Below, one piece after another: positions 15,826-24,426 of a stretch of 64,000 bases of DNA. The notes under the pieces are model-generated. The model had not been told where the DNA came from. It ran no database searches and saw only the letters and a program-made list of their open reading frames with translations. The position numbers and the translations under genes are program-made. The stretch's first letter is position 1; every line of letters begins with the position of its first letter. This DNA is from Streptomyces sp. NBC_01471 (GTDB lineage Bacteria; Actinomycetota; Actinomycetes; Streptomycetales; Streptomycetaceae): contig NZ_CP109450.1 in the NCBI RefSeq assembly GCF_041438865.1, forward strand, positions 7,309,501 through 7,373,500. Direction: 5' to 3'.

Positions 15826-17517
15826 CTACAGCTTCGAAATCTCGTCCACCAGGTCGTCGAGCCCCAGGGACCCCTGTGACAGCGCGGCCATGTGCCAGGC
15901 CTTGGCGTCGAACGAGTCACCGTGCGCCTTGCGGGCGTTCTCCCGGCCCAGCAGCCAGGCACGCTCGCCCAGCTTGTATCCGATGGCCTGGCCCGGCATC
16001 GACAGATAGCGGATGAGCTCGCTCTCCACGAAATCGGCGGGCCGCCCGCTGTGGTTCCCGAAGAACTCCTGCGCCAGCTCCGGCGTCCAGCGCTCACCCG
16101 GGTGGAACGGCGCATCGGCCGGGATCTCCAGCTCCAGGTGCATACCGATGTCCACGATCACGCGGCAGGCGCGCATCATCTGCGCGTCCAGATATCCGAG
16201 CCTGCGCTCCGCGTCCGGCAGGAAGCCGAGCTCATCCATGAGGCGCTCGGCGTAGAGCGCCCAGCCCTCCGCGTTGGCGCTGACCATGCCGACACTCGCC
16301 TGGTAGCGGGAGAGCTGGTCCGCGACGTGCACCCACTGCGCCAGCTGGAGATGGTGCCCGGGGACGCCCTCGTGGTACCAGGTGGAGACCAGGTCGTACA
16401 CCGGGAAGCGGTTCTCGCCCATGGTCGGCAGCCAAGTGCATCCGGGGCGCGAGAAGTCCTCGGACGGGGGCGTGTAGTACGGGGCTGCGGCGCCGCCGGG
16501 CGGTGCGATGCGGGACTCGACCTTCCGTACCCGGTCGGCGAGTTCGAAGTGGGTGCCGTCGAGCGCGTCCATCGCCTCCGTCATCAGCCCCTGGAGCCAC
16601 TTCTGGACCTCGTCCACGCCCTCGATGTGGGTGCCGTGTTCATCCAGGTGCGCCAGCGCCTCCCACGGCCCGGCGCCCGGCAGGATCTTCTCGGCCTCGG
16701 TCTTCATCTCGGTCAGCAGCCGGTGGTATTCGGACCAGCCGTACGCGTACGCCTCGTCCAGATCCAGGTCGGTGCCGTTGAAGTAGCGCGACCAGCGGGC
16801 GTACCGCTCGCGGCCGACCGTGTCCGGTGCGTCCTCGACCGCCGGCGCGTAGACATCGCGCATCCAGTCGCGCAGCGAGGCCACGGCGCCGGTCGCGGCG
16901 CGGGCCGCGGAGTCCAGCTCCTTGCGCAGCGAATCCGGGCCCGCGGCGGCGAACTTCTCGAACCAGCCGGTGCCTTCCGCGCCGGACCCGGCCCACTCCG
17001 AGAGCTGGCCGATGAAGGTCTCGGTGGGGCGCGGACCGCCCAGCAGCCCGCGTTCGAGCCCGAGGGCCAGGGACTCGCGGTACCCGTCGAGCGCGGCGGG
17101 CACCCCGCCGAGCCGCTCGGCGACCGCCGACCAGTCCTCCTCGGTCTCTGCCGGTGTCACGGTGAACACCTCGCGCACGGCATGGGCCGGGGAGTGGATG
17201 TTGCTGACGGCGCGCAGCGCCTCGTCGGCCTCGTGGACGGCCAGTTCGGCGTTGAGCCGCTCGCGCAGCAGCCTGCCGCAGCGCCGCTCGGCATCGCTGT
17301 CCCCGCCCGGCCGGCGCTCCGCCGCGTCGAGTTCGGCCAGCGTCGTCCGCGCGAGGGCGGCGAGGGCGGCCTGCCCGGCGGGGGAGAAATCGGGGAGACC
17401 GCGGGAGCTCTCGCGCACTCCGAGATAGGTGCCGGTGATCGGGTCGAGAGCGATCAGGGAGTCGACGTAGGCGTCGGCGACCTGACGGGGCAGGGGGCTG
17501 CTGGGAATCTGTGACAT
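15826..17517 (-). CDS. DUF885 family protein, probable metallopeptidase
   Basis: A 563-residue cytoplasmic protein of the DUF885 family. The hallmark YHEGVPGHHLQ lies near residue 385, a variant of the HExxH zinc motif. The family is common in Streptomyces and is thought to have peptidase or related hydrolase activity, but this is not established for this protein. The start at 17517 (SQIPSSPLPRQVADAY) is preferred. An ATG at 17553 with GGAGA only three bases away would add 12 residues. There is no signal peptide. It is convergent with sbcC. Confidence 0.8.
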   Translation of the reverse strand: MSQIPSSPLPRQVADAYVDSLIALDPITGTYLGVRESSRGLPDFSPAGQAALAALARTTLAELDAAERRPGGDSDAERRCGRLLRERLNAELAVHEADEALRAVSNIHSPAHAVREVFTVTPAETEEDWSAVAERLGGVPAALDGYRESLALGLERGLLGGPRPTETFIGQLSEWAGSGAEGTGWFEKFAAAGPDSLRKELDSAARAATGAVASLRDWMRDVYAPAVEDAPDTVGRERYARWSRYFNGTDLDLDEAYAYGWSEYHRLLTEMKTEAEKILPGAGPWEALAHLDEHGTHIEGVDEVQKWLQGLMTEAMDALDGTHFELADRVRKVESRIAPPGGAAAPYYTPPSEDFSRPGCTWLPTMGENRFPVYDLVSTWYHEGVPGHHLQLAQWVHVADQLSRYQASVGMVSANAEGWALYAERLMDELGFLPDAERRLGYLDAQMMRACRVIVDIGMHLELEIPADAPFHPGERWTPELAQEFFGNHSGRPADFVESELIRYLSMPGQAIGYKLGERAWLLGRENARKAHGDSFDAKAWHMAALSQGSLGLDDLVDEISKL

Positions 17518-17583
17518 GCGGACATCTTCGTACGGCGGCGAGTTCCGCGCCATCACTCTCCGGGCCGGCGCTCCCGGGGCCGG

Positions 17584-18057
17584 TCAGGCCGGTGGCAGCA
17601 GCGGCCCGCAGTCCCACTGCTGGAAGATCAGCCGGGTCTCCACCCGGGCCACCTCGCGGTGGGCCGTGAACTCGTCCAGGACCAGGCGCTGCAGGTCCGC
17701 GGTGTCCGCCACCGCCACATGCACCAGGTAGTCGTCCGGCCCCGTCAGATGGAAGAGGGCCCGCGACTCGGGCAGTCCCCGGATCCGCTCCACGAACGGG
17801 CCGACCAGCTCCCGGCGGTGCGGCCGTACCTGCACCGAGAGCAGCGCTTCGAGACCGCGCCCCAGTTTCGCCGGGTCGAGCCGCAGCTGATGGCCGAGGA
17901 CCACTCCGGAGCGGCGCAGCCGGGCCACCCGGTCGAGGCAGGTCGACGCGGCGACCCCGACCTCGGCGGCCAGTTCCCGGTACGTGGTCCGGGCGTCGTT
18001 CTGCAGCAGGCGGAGCAGATGCAGATCGACCGGGTCGAGTACGACAGATTCGGCCAT
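17584..18057 (-). CDS. Lrp/AsnC-family transcriptional regulator
   Basis: A 157-residue regulator with an N-terminal helix-turn-helix (LDPVDLHLLRLLQNDARTTY, then ELAAEVGVAASTCLDRVARL) and a C-terminal RAM/ACT-like effector domain (LFHLTGPDDYLVHVAVADT). It is divergent from the PLP lyase at 18117 with only 59 bases between the two starts. This is the usual layout for an AsnC regulator that controls its neighbour in response to an amino acid, probably a sulphur-containing one here. Confidence 0.9.
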   Translation of the reverse strand: MAESVVLDPVDLHLLRLLQNDARTTYRELAAEVGVAASTCLDRVARLRRSGVVLGHQLRLDPAKLGRGLEALLSVQVRPHRRELVGPFVERIRGLPESRALFHLTGPDDYLVHVAVADTADLQRLVLDEFTAHREVARVETRLIFQQWDCGPLLPPA

Positions 18058-18116
18058 CGGCCGAACGTAACACGGGATTCTGGCCGAGCTGCCCGGCAGC
18101 TGTTCAGAGTTCCCCC

Positions 18117-19355
18117 ATGGAATCCGATGCCCCGACCACATCCAGGACCCTGGCCACCGAAGCTGTGCACGCCGGACGCGAAGACCTCGCCGGTCTCGGC
18201 CTGCACGCCGTCCCGATCGATCTTTCGACGACGTACCCCTCGTACGACAGCAGGCAGGAGGCGGCCAGGCTCGACGAGTTCGCCGCCACCGGCGCCCGCC
18301 CGCAGGGGGCGCCGGTCTACGCCAGGCTCGACAACCCCACCACCGCACGTTTCGAGACGGCGCTCGCCCGGCTGGAAGGAGCCGAGAGCGCGGTGGCCTT
18401 CGCCAGTGGAATGGCCGCGCTCAGCGCGGTGCTGCTCGCCCGCGCGAGCCAGGGGCTGCGCCATGTTGTCGCGGTGCGCCCGCTGTACGGGTGCAGCGAC
18501 CATCTGCTCACCGCGGGGCTGCTCGGCACCGAGGTGACCTGGACCGACCCGGCGGGCGTCGCCGACGCGATCCGTCCGGGGACCGGCCTGGTGATGGTCG
18601 AGACGCCGGCCAATCCGACCCTCGCGGAAATCGACATCCGGGCGCTGGCGCACTCCTGTGGTGCGGTGCCGCTGCTCGTCGACAGCACCTTCGCGACCCC
18701 GGTCCTGCAACGGCCGCTGGAGCACGGGGCGCGGATCGTCCTGCACAGCGCGACGAAGTACCTGGGCGGGCACGGCGATGTCCTGGCCGGTGTGGTGGCC
18801 TGTGACGAGGACTTCGCACGGGTGCTGCGGCAGCTGCGCTTCGCGACGGGCGGTGTCCTGCACCCGCTGTCCGGCTACCTGCTGCTGCGCGGTCTTTCGA
18901 CCCTGCCGGTCAGAATGCGGGCCGCCGCCGGGACGGCCGCTGAGCTGTCCCGCCGACTGGCCGCCGACCCGAGGGTCGCGGCGGTCCATTATCCGAAGCT
19001 GGGCGGCGCCATGGTGGCCTTCGAGGTGCACGGCGATCCGCACCGGGTGATCGCGGGCGTACGGCTGATCACCCCGGCCGTCAGCCTCGGCAGCGTCGAC
19101 ACTCTCATCCAGCATCCCGCCTCCATCAGCCACCGCATTGTGGCCGAGGGAGACCGGCGGTCCGCAGGCGTGAGCGAGCAGTTGCTGCGGATGTCGGTGG
19201 GTCTGGAGGACGTGGACGATCTCTGGGCGGACCTGGACGGGGCGCTCAGTGGCCGCCCTGCTCGCTCGGCCCGTACGGCAGTTCACGCGGAAGGCCCGAC
19301 GGCAGGTCGTGTGCCGGCCGGGCGTGCGCGGGCGTCGTCGCCAGCCGCGCGGTGA
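18117..19355 (+). CDS. Cys/Met metabolism PLP-dependent enzyme (trans-sulphuration family)
   Basis: A 412-residue gamma-family PLP enzyme. The motifs are YARLDNPTTARFETALA, AFASGMAAL, DSTFATPVLQRPLEHGARIV and the cofactor lysine in HSATKYLGGHGDVLAG. Members include cystathionine gamma-synthase/lyase and methionine gamma-lyase; sequence alone does not decide between them. Pairing with a divergent AsnC-type regulator favours an amino-acid-responsive lyase. Family homology ends near VDDLWADLDGAL. The last 36 residues run antisense over the 3' end of the convergent gene (19246-19355) and look low-complexity, so the true stop may have been lost. Confidence 0.85.
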   Translation: MESDAPTTSRTLATEAVHAGREDLAGLGLHAVPIDLSTTYPSYDSRQEAARLDEFAATGARPQGAPVYARLDNPTTARFETALARLEGAESAVAFASGMAALSAVLLARASQGLRHVVAVRPLYGCSDHLLTAGLLGTEVTWTDPAGVADAIRPGTGLVMVETPANPTLAEIDIRALAHSCGAVPLLVDSTFATPVLQRPLEHGARIVLHSATKYLGGHGDVLAGVVACDEDFARVLRQLRFATGGVLHPLSGYLLLRGLSTLPVRMRAAAGTAAELSRRLAADPRVAAVHYPKLGGAMVAFEVHGDPHRVIAGVRLITPAVSLGSVDTLIQHPASISHRIVAEGDRRSAGVSEQLLRMSVGLEDVDDLWADLDGALSGRPARSARTAVHAEGPTAGRVPAGRARASSPAAR

Positions 19356-20715
19356 TCACCAGGGTGCCTTCCTCGATCTGGTAGTCGAGGGGCAGCCCCA
19401 GGCCGCGCATCGCCGCCACCATCCCGGTGTTGGACGCCTGCGTCACCGCGTACACGCTCTCGCACCCGGTCTCCTCCGCCAGCTGGACCAGCCGTCCGAG
19501 CAGCTCGGAGCCGATACCGCGGCGCTGCCAGGCGTCCTCGACGAGCAGCGCGACCTCGGTCTCGTCGCCGTCCCACAGGAGGTGGCCGAGGCCGACGACG
19601 CGTCCTGAAGCCGTCTGCACGGCGAGGGTACGGCCGAAGCGAGGGCTCAGCAGATGGCCGAGATAGCGGTCCGCGTCGCCCACAGGGCCGTGGTAGCGCA
19701 GGCCAAGGGTCCGGTCGGTGCACCGGTCGTGCATCGCCCTGGCCGCCTCGGCGTCGTCGGGCCCCGCCCTGCGGACGGTGATCTCGTTGCCCTCGGGGAG
19801 GGTGAAGACATCCTGGCTGCGGGGCATCCGCGGGCCCAGGCGCGCGTCGAGTTCGATGAGGGCCCGGGCGCGCGCGAACTCCGTCGGGGTGAACGGCAGA
19901 TGGGGCCGTTCGACTGTGATCGTGCCGCCGGAGGGATCGCGCAGCCGCATCACCCGCTCCTCCAGCACGCCCTCGTCGGGTGCGGAATCCTCGGCGGGTG
20001 CGCCGCCGACCGACACCGGGGGCAGCGAGTGGATGGTGCAACGGCCGAGCAACTGGCGAAGCGCCAAGGGAAGTTCGGCGGCGTCCAGGGCGGTGCGGGT
20101 GGCGAGGCCCAGGACGCGGGTCGGTGTGTCGACCAGGTCGTGGGCGTCCGCGCGCTCGATCCAGGTGTCGTGCCCGCCTGCCGCGGCGACCTCGTGGCCG
20201 AGCTGCCGGGACTGGAAGGAGGCGGGCGCGCGCAGCAGGAACTCGTCGACCGTGCCGTCGGCGAGCGGGTGCGTCTGGAGCGTCAGGATGTCGACCTGGT
20301 GACGGGCCAGCGCCGTGCACAGCGCGGCCAGGCTGCCGGGCTCGTCCCGTACGGTCGTCCGCATCCGCCACAGCACGGTCTCGGACCGCCCCATCTCGTG
20401 CGCGGCGCTGTCGCTGGCGCCGAGTACGGGCTCGTCGCGGGGCACACCGGACGTGGCGGCAGGGCCGCTCGCGCCCGACCGCCGGGGAGGTGGCGCGTGG
20501 CTGTGGCGCTGGGCCCACCACAGGTGGAACGCCGCCGTGCCGACGAGCGCCACCGCGGCGGCGATCAGGAGAACGGGGCCGTCGGGCCCGTGAGCGACGA
20601 GATTGGCTACGGCATCGGCGAGCGCGACGGCGGTGAACAGGGCGGCCAGTTCGATCAGGTCCCGTCGCCAGTGGTGCGGGCGGCGGGCGCTCTTCGCGGG
20701 ATTCACATCGGTCAT
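19246..20715 (-). CDS. Membrane-anchored ACT-GNAT fusion protein
   Basis: A 489-residue protein with three parts. Residues about 18-70 contain two hydrophobic helices. Residues about 113-190 form an ACT-like ligand-binding domain (VLWRMRTTVRDEPGSLAALC, then ALARHQVDILTLQT). Residues about 320-460 form a GNAT acetyltransferase domain (ITVRRAGPDDAEAARAM, then WQRRGIGSELLGRLVQLAEE). The start at 20715 is chosen because the upstream part of the frame carries no recognisable sequence. The build suggests an acetyltransferase controlled by a small ligand such as an amino acid, located at the membrane. The substrate is unknown. Confidence 0.75.
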   Translation of the reverse strand: MTDVNPAKSARRPHHWRRDLIELAALFTAVALADAVANLVAHGPDGPVLLIAAAVALVGTAAFHLWWAQRHSHAPPPRRSGASGPAATSGVPRDEPVLGASDSAAHEMGRSETVLWRMRTTVRDEPGSLAALCTALARHQVDILTLQTHPLADGTVDEFLLRAPASFQSRQLGHEVAAAGGHDTWIERADAHDLVDTPTRVLGLATRTALDAAELPLALRQLLGRCTIHSLPPVSVGGAPAEDSAPDEGVLEERVMRLRDPSGGTITVERPHLPFTPTEFARARALIELDARLGPRMPRSQDVFTLPEGNEITVRRAGPDDAEAARAMHDRCTDRTLGLRYHGPVGDADRYLGHLLSPRFGRTLAVQTASGRVVGLGHLLWDGDETEVALLVEDAWQRRGIGSELLGRLVQLAEETGCESVYAVTQASNTGMVAAMRGLGLPLDYQIEEGTLVITARLATTPAHARPAHDLPSGLPRELPYGPSEQGGH

Positions 20716-20901
20716 GCCCTCACTGTGACCGAGCGGTGTTGCGTGATCACGAACGCCCTGTGACTCATGGGTTAAGTGTGATTTTGGTTGATTGGGAACC
20801 TTTTTCCGCCGGGAAAGACGCGAAACGTCAGCCCCGGTGCCCCATGGTGATGCAGCTGCCATTGAACGTACCCCCTCACCCCAAGTGAACCGACAAGGGC
20901 C

Positions 20902-22344
20902 TCAATTGGTTCCTGCGAGCAGCCGGATACCGCGCTCGATCTCCGGCGGCGCCAGATGTGCGTATCCGAACACCAGATGTACGACGCCGTCCCGGGGGCG
21001 GGCGGTTCCGTAGCCGGACAGCGGCCGCACCGCGACACCGGCCCGGGCCGCCCGCTCCAGGAACCGGTCCTCCGGGCCGTACGCCTCCGGGAGCCGCGCG
21101 ATGAGATGCAGTCCGGCGGCGATCCCGCTGACCGCGGCCCCCGGGACGTGTTCGCCGAGGGCCCGGACCAGGGCGTCCCGCCGGTCCCGGTAGGCGCGCT
21201 GGCAGCGCCGCAGCTGGCGGTCGTAGCCGCCGCTCCTGATGAACTCGGCCAGCAGGGCCTGGTCGATGACGGGATTGCCGAGATCCATGGTGCGCTTGCG
21301 GGCGACGATCTCGTCGGTGATCCACTCCGGGGCGACCAGCCAGCCCAGCCGAAGGCCGGGCGCGAGGGACTTGCTCACCGAACCGGTGTATGCGACACGG
21401 TCGGGATCGAGACCCTGGAGGGCCCCGACCGGCGCGCGGTCGTAACGGAAGTCACCGTCGTAGTCGTCCTCGATGACCAGCCCGTCCACCGAGCGCGCCC
21501 AGCCGAGGAGTTCGGAGCGGCGGGCCGGCGTGCAGGCGATGCCGGTGGGGAACTGGTGGGCGGGGGTGGCCGCCACGGCGCGCACTCCGCTCTCGGTGAG
21601 CGGGCCCGGAGCCGGCCCTTCCGCGTCGAGCGGCAGCGCCACGGTACGCAGCCCGGCGGCGGCGAAGAGGGCCGTGTGCTCGGGGCTGCCGGGATCCTCG
21701 GTACCGACGGCGCGCAGACCGCGCGCGTGGAGCGCCAGGCCGAGCAGGGTCGTCGCCTGCGCGACACCGGAACAGACCACGAGCCGCTCCGGATCGGCCA
21801 CCACACCGCGACGCCGGGTGAGCAGCTCCGCCAGCGCCGTGCGCAGCTCGGGAAGGCCGCGCGGGTCCGGGTAGCCGAGTGCGTCGTGCGGCAGCCTCGT
21901 CAGTACGGACCGGTGGGCGGCGCTCCAGGCGGCGCGCGGGAAGAGCGAGAGATCGGGTGTCCCCGGGCGGAAGTCCACCTGTACGCCGGGCGCGCGCGGA
22001 GCTCTGTCCCGCGCACCGCTCACCGGGGCGCGCACGGAGCCGCCCACCCAGGTGCCCGCGCCGCGGCCGGTGCGCAGATAGCCCTCCGCGGTCAGCTGCT
22101 CGTACGCCTCGGTGACCAGACCGCGCGAAACGCCGAGGTCGGCCGCGAGCGCACGGCTGGACGGCAGCCGGGTCCCGGCCGGAAGCCGCCCGGCCCGGAC
22201 CGCTGCCCGCAGTGCCTCCCGCAGCTCCCGCCCGCGACGGCGGGACGGCGCGGCCGCGACCGGCAGCAGCAGCTCCCAGGCCGGTGACGCGGCAGAGGGA
22301 CGCACGGCCGGAACCTCGGGCGGATTGGTCCCCGATAACGTCAT
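20902..22344 (-). CDS. MocR-type regulator (GntR winged helix fused to aminotransferase domain)
   Basis: A 480-residue MocR/PdxR-family regulator. The N-terminal GntR helix-turn-helix covers residues about 35-100 (LPAGTRLPSSRALAADLGVS). The remainder is a fold-type I aminotransferase-like domain that binds PLP, with SGVAQATTLLGLA, VIEDDYDGDFRYD and the lysine in YTGSVSKSLAPGLRLGW. Such proteins sense PLP or an amino acid and control a divergent gene. Here the divergent gene is an EamA transporter 47 bases away, with an inverted repeat between the two starts. Confidence 0.9.
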   Translation of the reverse strand: MTLSGTNPPEVPAVRPSAASPAWELLLPVAAAPSRRRGRELREALRAAVRAGRLPAGTRLPSSRALAADLGVSRGLVTEAYEQLTAEGYLRTGRGAGTWVGGSVRAPVSGARDRAPRAPGVQVDFRPGTPDLSLFPRAAWSAAHRSVLTRLPHDALGYPDPRGLPELRTALAELLTRRRGVVADPERLVVCSGVAQATTLLGLALHARGLRAVGTEDPGSPEHTALFAAAGLRTVALPLDAEGPAPGPLTESGVRAVAATPAHQFPTGIACTPARRSELLGWARSVDGLVIEDDYDGDFRYDRAPVGALQGLDPDRVAYTGSVSKSLAPGLRLGWLVAPEWITDEIVARKRTMDLGNPVIDQALLAEFIRSGGYDRQLRRCQRAYRDRRDALVRALGEHVPGAAVSGIAAGLHLIARLPEAYGPEDRFLERAARAGVAVRPLSGYGTARPRDGVVHLVFGYAHLAPPEIERGIRLLAGTN

Positions 22345-22348
22345 ACGA

Positions 22349-22369
22349 GTGGACCCTAATACGGGCCAC
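22349..22369. promoter_or_regulatory. Inverted repeat between MocR and EamA genes
   Basis: Two imperfect 7-base arms, GTGGACC and GGGCCAC, are separated by 7 bases that include CTAATAC. The site begins 5 bases upstream of the MocR start and ends 22 bases before the EamA start, so it could regulate both. Binding by the MocR protein is inferred from position. Confidence 0.45.
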
Positions 22370-22391
22370 CGGCCCCCCTAGCGTCGTTCGC

Positions 22392-23549
22392 ATGACATCA
22401 ACTCCCTTGCGGGGAGCGCTCCTCGCGTCTCTCGCCTGTCTCCTGGTCGGCGGGTCGTTCACGGCCAACAGCGTGCTCGGCGACTACCCCTACGCGGGCG
22501 GCCAGGCCCTGCGGTACGCGCTGGCCGCCCTGTTGCTCCTGCCGCTGCTCGGGCGGGGCGGCCTGGCACGGCTGCGGGCGCTCGGCGCGGGCCAGTGGGG
22601 GCGTCTCGGCCTGCTCTCCGCCGTCGGGATGGTCGGGTTCAACCTGGCGGTGCTGGCCGCGGAACGGAGCGCGGAGCCGGCGGTCCCCGGTGTCCTCGTC
22701 GGCTGCGCGCCTGTCGTCGTCGCGGTGCTCGTGCCGCTGGCGGGCGGGCGGCGGCCGACCGGGCCCGTCCTCCTGGGCGCGCTTCTGGTGGCCGCGGGCG
22801 CCTTCGCGGTCCAGGGCTGGGGCCGGACCGACGCCATGGGGGTCGGCTGCTCGGCGGGCGCACTCGCGGGGGAGGTGGGCTTCGCGGTACTCGCCCCTCC
22901 GGTGCTACGGCCCCTCGGCCCGAAGCTGCTGTCCGCCACGGTGTGCGCGGTGGCGGCCCTCGAATCGGCCGGGCTCGGCATCGCCGTGGACGGACGCGGT
23001 TTTGTCCGTGCGCCGGACACCGCCGAGGCGGTGGCGCTCGGCTGGCAGGCGGTCGTGGTCACCGTCGTCGGCTTCGTCTGCTGGTACAGCGGGATGCGCC
23101 GGATCGGCGCCGAGCGGGCCACGCTGTTCTCCGGCCTGATCCCTGTGGCTGCCGCACTGACCGCGCCCCTGGTCGGCGCAGGGGGCTACGGCGCACCGCA
23201 GGCCGTGGGCAGCGCGCTGGTCGCGATGGGCGTGGTCCTCGGGTCCGGGGTGGCCCGACGCCGTTCAGCGGCTGGTGTCGAGAATGACGCGGGCCACCAG
23301 GGCGGGGTCGTCGCTCATCGGGACATGGCCGCAGCCGGGCAGCCGGACCAGCCGGGCGCCGGGGATGGTGCGCTTGGCCCGGATGCCCTGGCGGCGCAGC
23401 AGGATGCGGTCCTTCGTGCCCCAGGCCACGGTGACGGGTACGGCGCTCACCTCGGAGGTGAACAGCACGTCCCGGCCGGCGGCGAGCGTTTCGCCGAAGC
23501 CGGTCGCGGCGCGCAGCGCCCGGGTCTCGGCGACCACGGCCTCCGGTGA
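22392..23549 (+). CDS. EamA/DMT-family transporter with run-on C-terminus
   Basis: Residues 1-290 form a ten-helix drug/metabolite transporter of the EamA (RhaT/YdcZ-like) superfamily, with two five-helix repeats. The start at 22392 follows the MocR-side promoter. Family homology ends near residue 290 (GVVLGSGVARRRS). The remaining 95 residues are hydrophilic, are read antisense through the last 285 bases of the convergent hydrolase gene and look non-native. A lost stop codon or an indel near 23265 is likely. The exported solute is unknown; MocR control suggests an amino-acid-like or pyridoxal-related metabolite. Confidence 0.75.
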   Translation: MTSTPLRGALLASLACLLVGGSFTANSVLGDYPYAGGQALRYALAALLLLPLLGRGGLARLRALGAGQWGRLGLLSAVGMVGFNLAVLAAERSAEPAVPGVLVGCAPVVVAVLVPLAGGRRPTGPVLLGALLVAAGAFAVQGWGRTDAMGVGCSAGALAGEVGFAVLAPPVLRPLGPKLLSATVCAVAALESAGLGIAVDGRGFVRAPDTAEAVALGWQAVVVTVVGFVCWYSGMRRIGAERATLFSGLIPVAAALTAPLVGAGGYGAPQAVGSALVAMGVVLGSGVARRRSAAGVENDAGHQGGVVAHRDMAAAGQPDQPGAGDGALGPDALAAQQDAVLRAPGHGDGYGAHLGGEQHVPAGGERFAEAGRGAQRPGLGDHGLR

Positions 23550-24095
23550 ACGGCGGCCGGGCCGGGCGTAGATGGTGCCGGTGAGGGCCGCCCGCCCGGC
23601 CGCCGAGCGCGACAGCCGCTCCACAGCCGTGGGCGGCAGCAGCCGGGCGCCCTGCCGCATCGCCGTCAGCGTCGAGAACGCGTAACGCCGCTCGGCCGGA
23701 GTCCAGAAGCCGGCCGGGGAGAGGGCGGTCACCGACCGTACGAGCCTTCTGCTGCCCAGTTCCAGCGCGAGCAGACCGCCGAGCGAGTTCCCCGCCACAT
23801 GGGGCCGTTGGACGCCGAGCGCCTCGCACATCGCGCCGAGTACGGGCACGACCGACGCGAGGTCGTACGGCACGCCGGCGGGCAGCGCGGGTGAGGCGCC
23901 GAACCCAGGCAGATCCACAGCGATCACCTCGCGCTCGGCGGCCAGGATGTGCACCACGGGATCCCATGCCTGCCGGTGGTGGCCTATGCCGTGCAGCAGC
24001 AGGAGCGGAACGCCGGATCCGGTGCGCTCGTACGCGACCGAGACCGGCTTCTGCCCCGTCGGGGTGTCGATCGTGAAGGAGACCTGGTCGGTCAT
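23265..24095 (-). CDS. Alpha/beta-hydrolase fold protein
   Basis: A 276-residue hydrolase. It has the oxyanion-hole HGIGHHRQAW (residues 35-44), the nucleophile elbow GNSLGG (serine near residue 103), the acidic residue in TVAWGTKDRIL, and the catalytic histidine in LPGCGHVPMSDDP. The fold covers esterases, lipases, epoxide hydrolases and haloperoxidase-like enzymes, and the substrate cannot be read from sequence. No signal peptide is present. It is divergent from the ECF sigma factor gene. Confidence 0.85.
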   Translation of the reverse strand: MTDQVSFTIDTPTGQKPVSVAYERTGSGVPLLLLHGIGHHRQAWDPVVHILAAEREVIAVDLPGFGASPALPAGVPYDLASVVPVLGAMCEALGVQRPHVAGNSLGGLLALELGSRRLVRSVTALSPAGFWTPAERRYAFSTLTAMRQGARLLPPTAVERLSRSAAGRAALTGTIYARPGRRSPEAVVAETRALRAATGFGETLAAGRDVLFTSEVSAVPVTVAWGTKDRILLRRQGIRAKRTIPGARLVRLPGCGHVPMSDDPALVARVILDTSR

Positions 24096-24192
24096 GCTGC
24101 TGCTCCCTGGGGTGGGGGTCCCTGAGGGCAGGAACCAGCACTTAGACGATGCGTCAGTAACAATTACCCTTCAGTAGCTTGCACTTCAAGGG

Positions 24193-24311
24193 GGTGGCGC
24201 GAAAAGAGGTGGCGCGGAGAACGGGGCTGAGCGAAGAGCGGGCGGTGGAGGGGCGGAGTGAGAGGCGGGGTGGAGTGATGAACGGGGTGGCGCGAAGAAC
24301 GCGGTGGCGCG
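24193..24311. repeat. Four copies of GGTGGCGCG in a purine-rich leader
   Basis: The 9-mer GGTGGCGCG begins at 24193, 24208, 24286 and 24303, each followed by a purine run such as AAAAGA or AAGAAC. The stretch 24188-24320 is strongly purine-rich on the plus strand and has no supported gene. It fills most of the 331-base gap between the hydrolase and the sigma factor and may be part of the untranslated leader of the latter. Function is unknown. Confidence 0.55.
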
Positions 24312-24426
24312 ACGAGAGCACCGTGCCTGCCAGGAGCGGGCGGCACGCAGTGGATCCGCTCTCCTGCGGCGATTCCTTCTGGACACGGGCGGGTCGGTCC
24401 GCTGGGATGGGGGAGTGGCGACCGAC

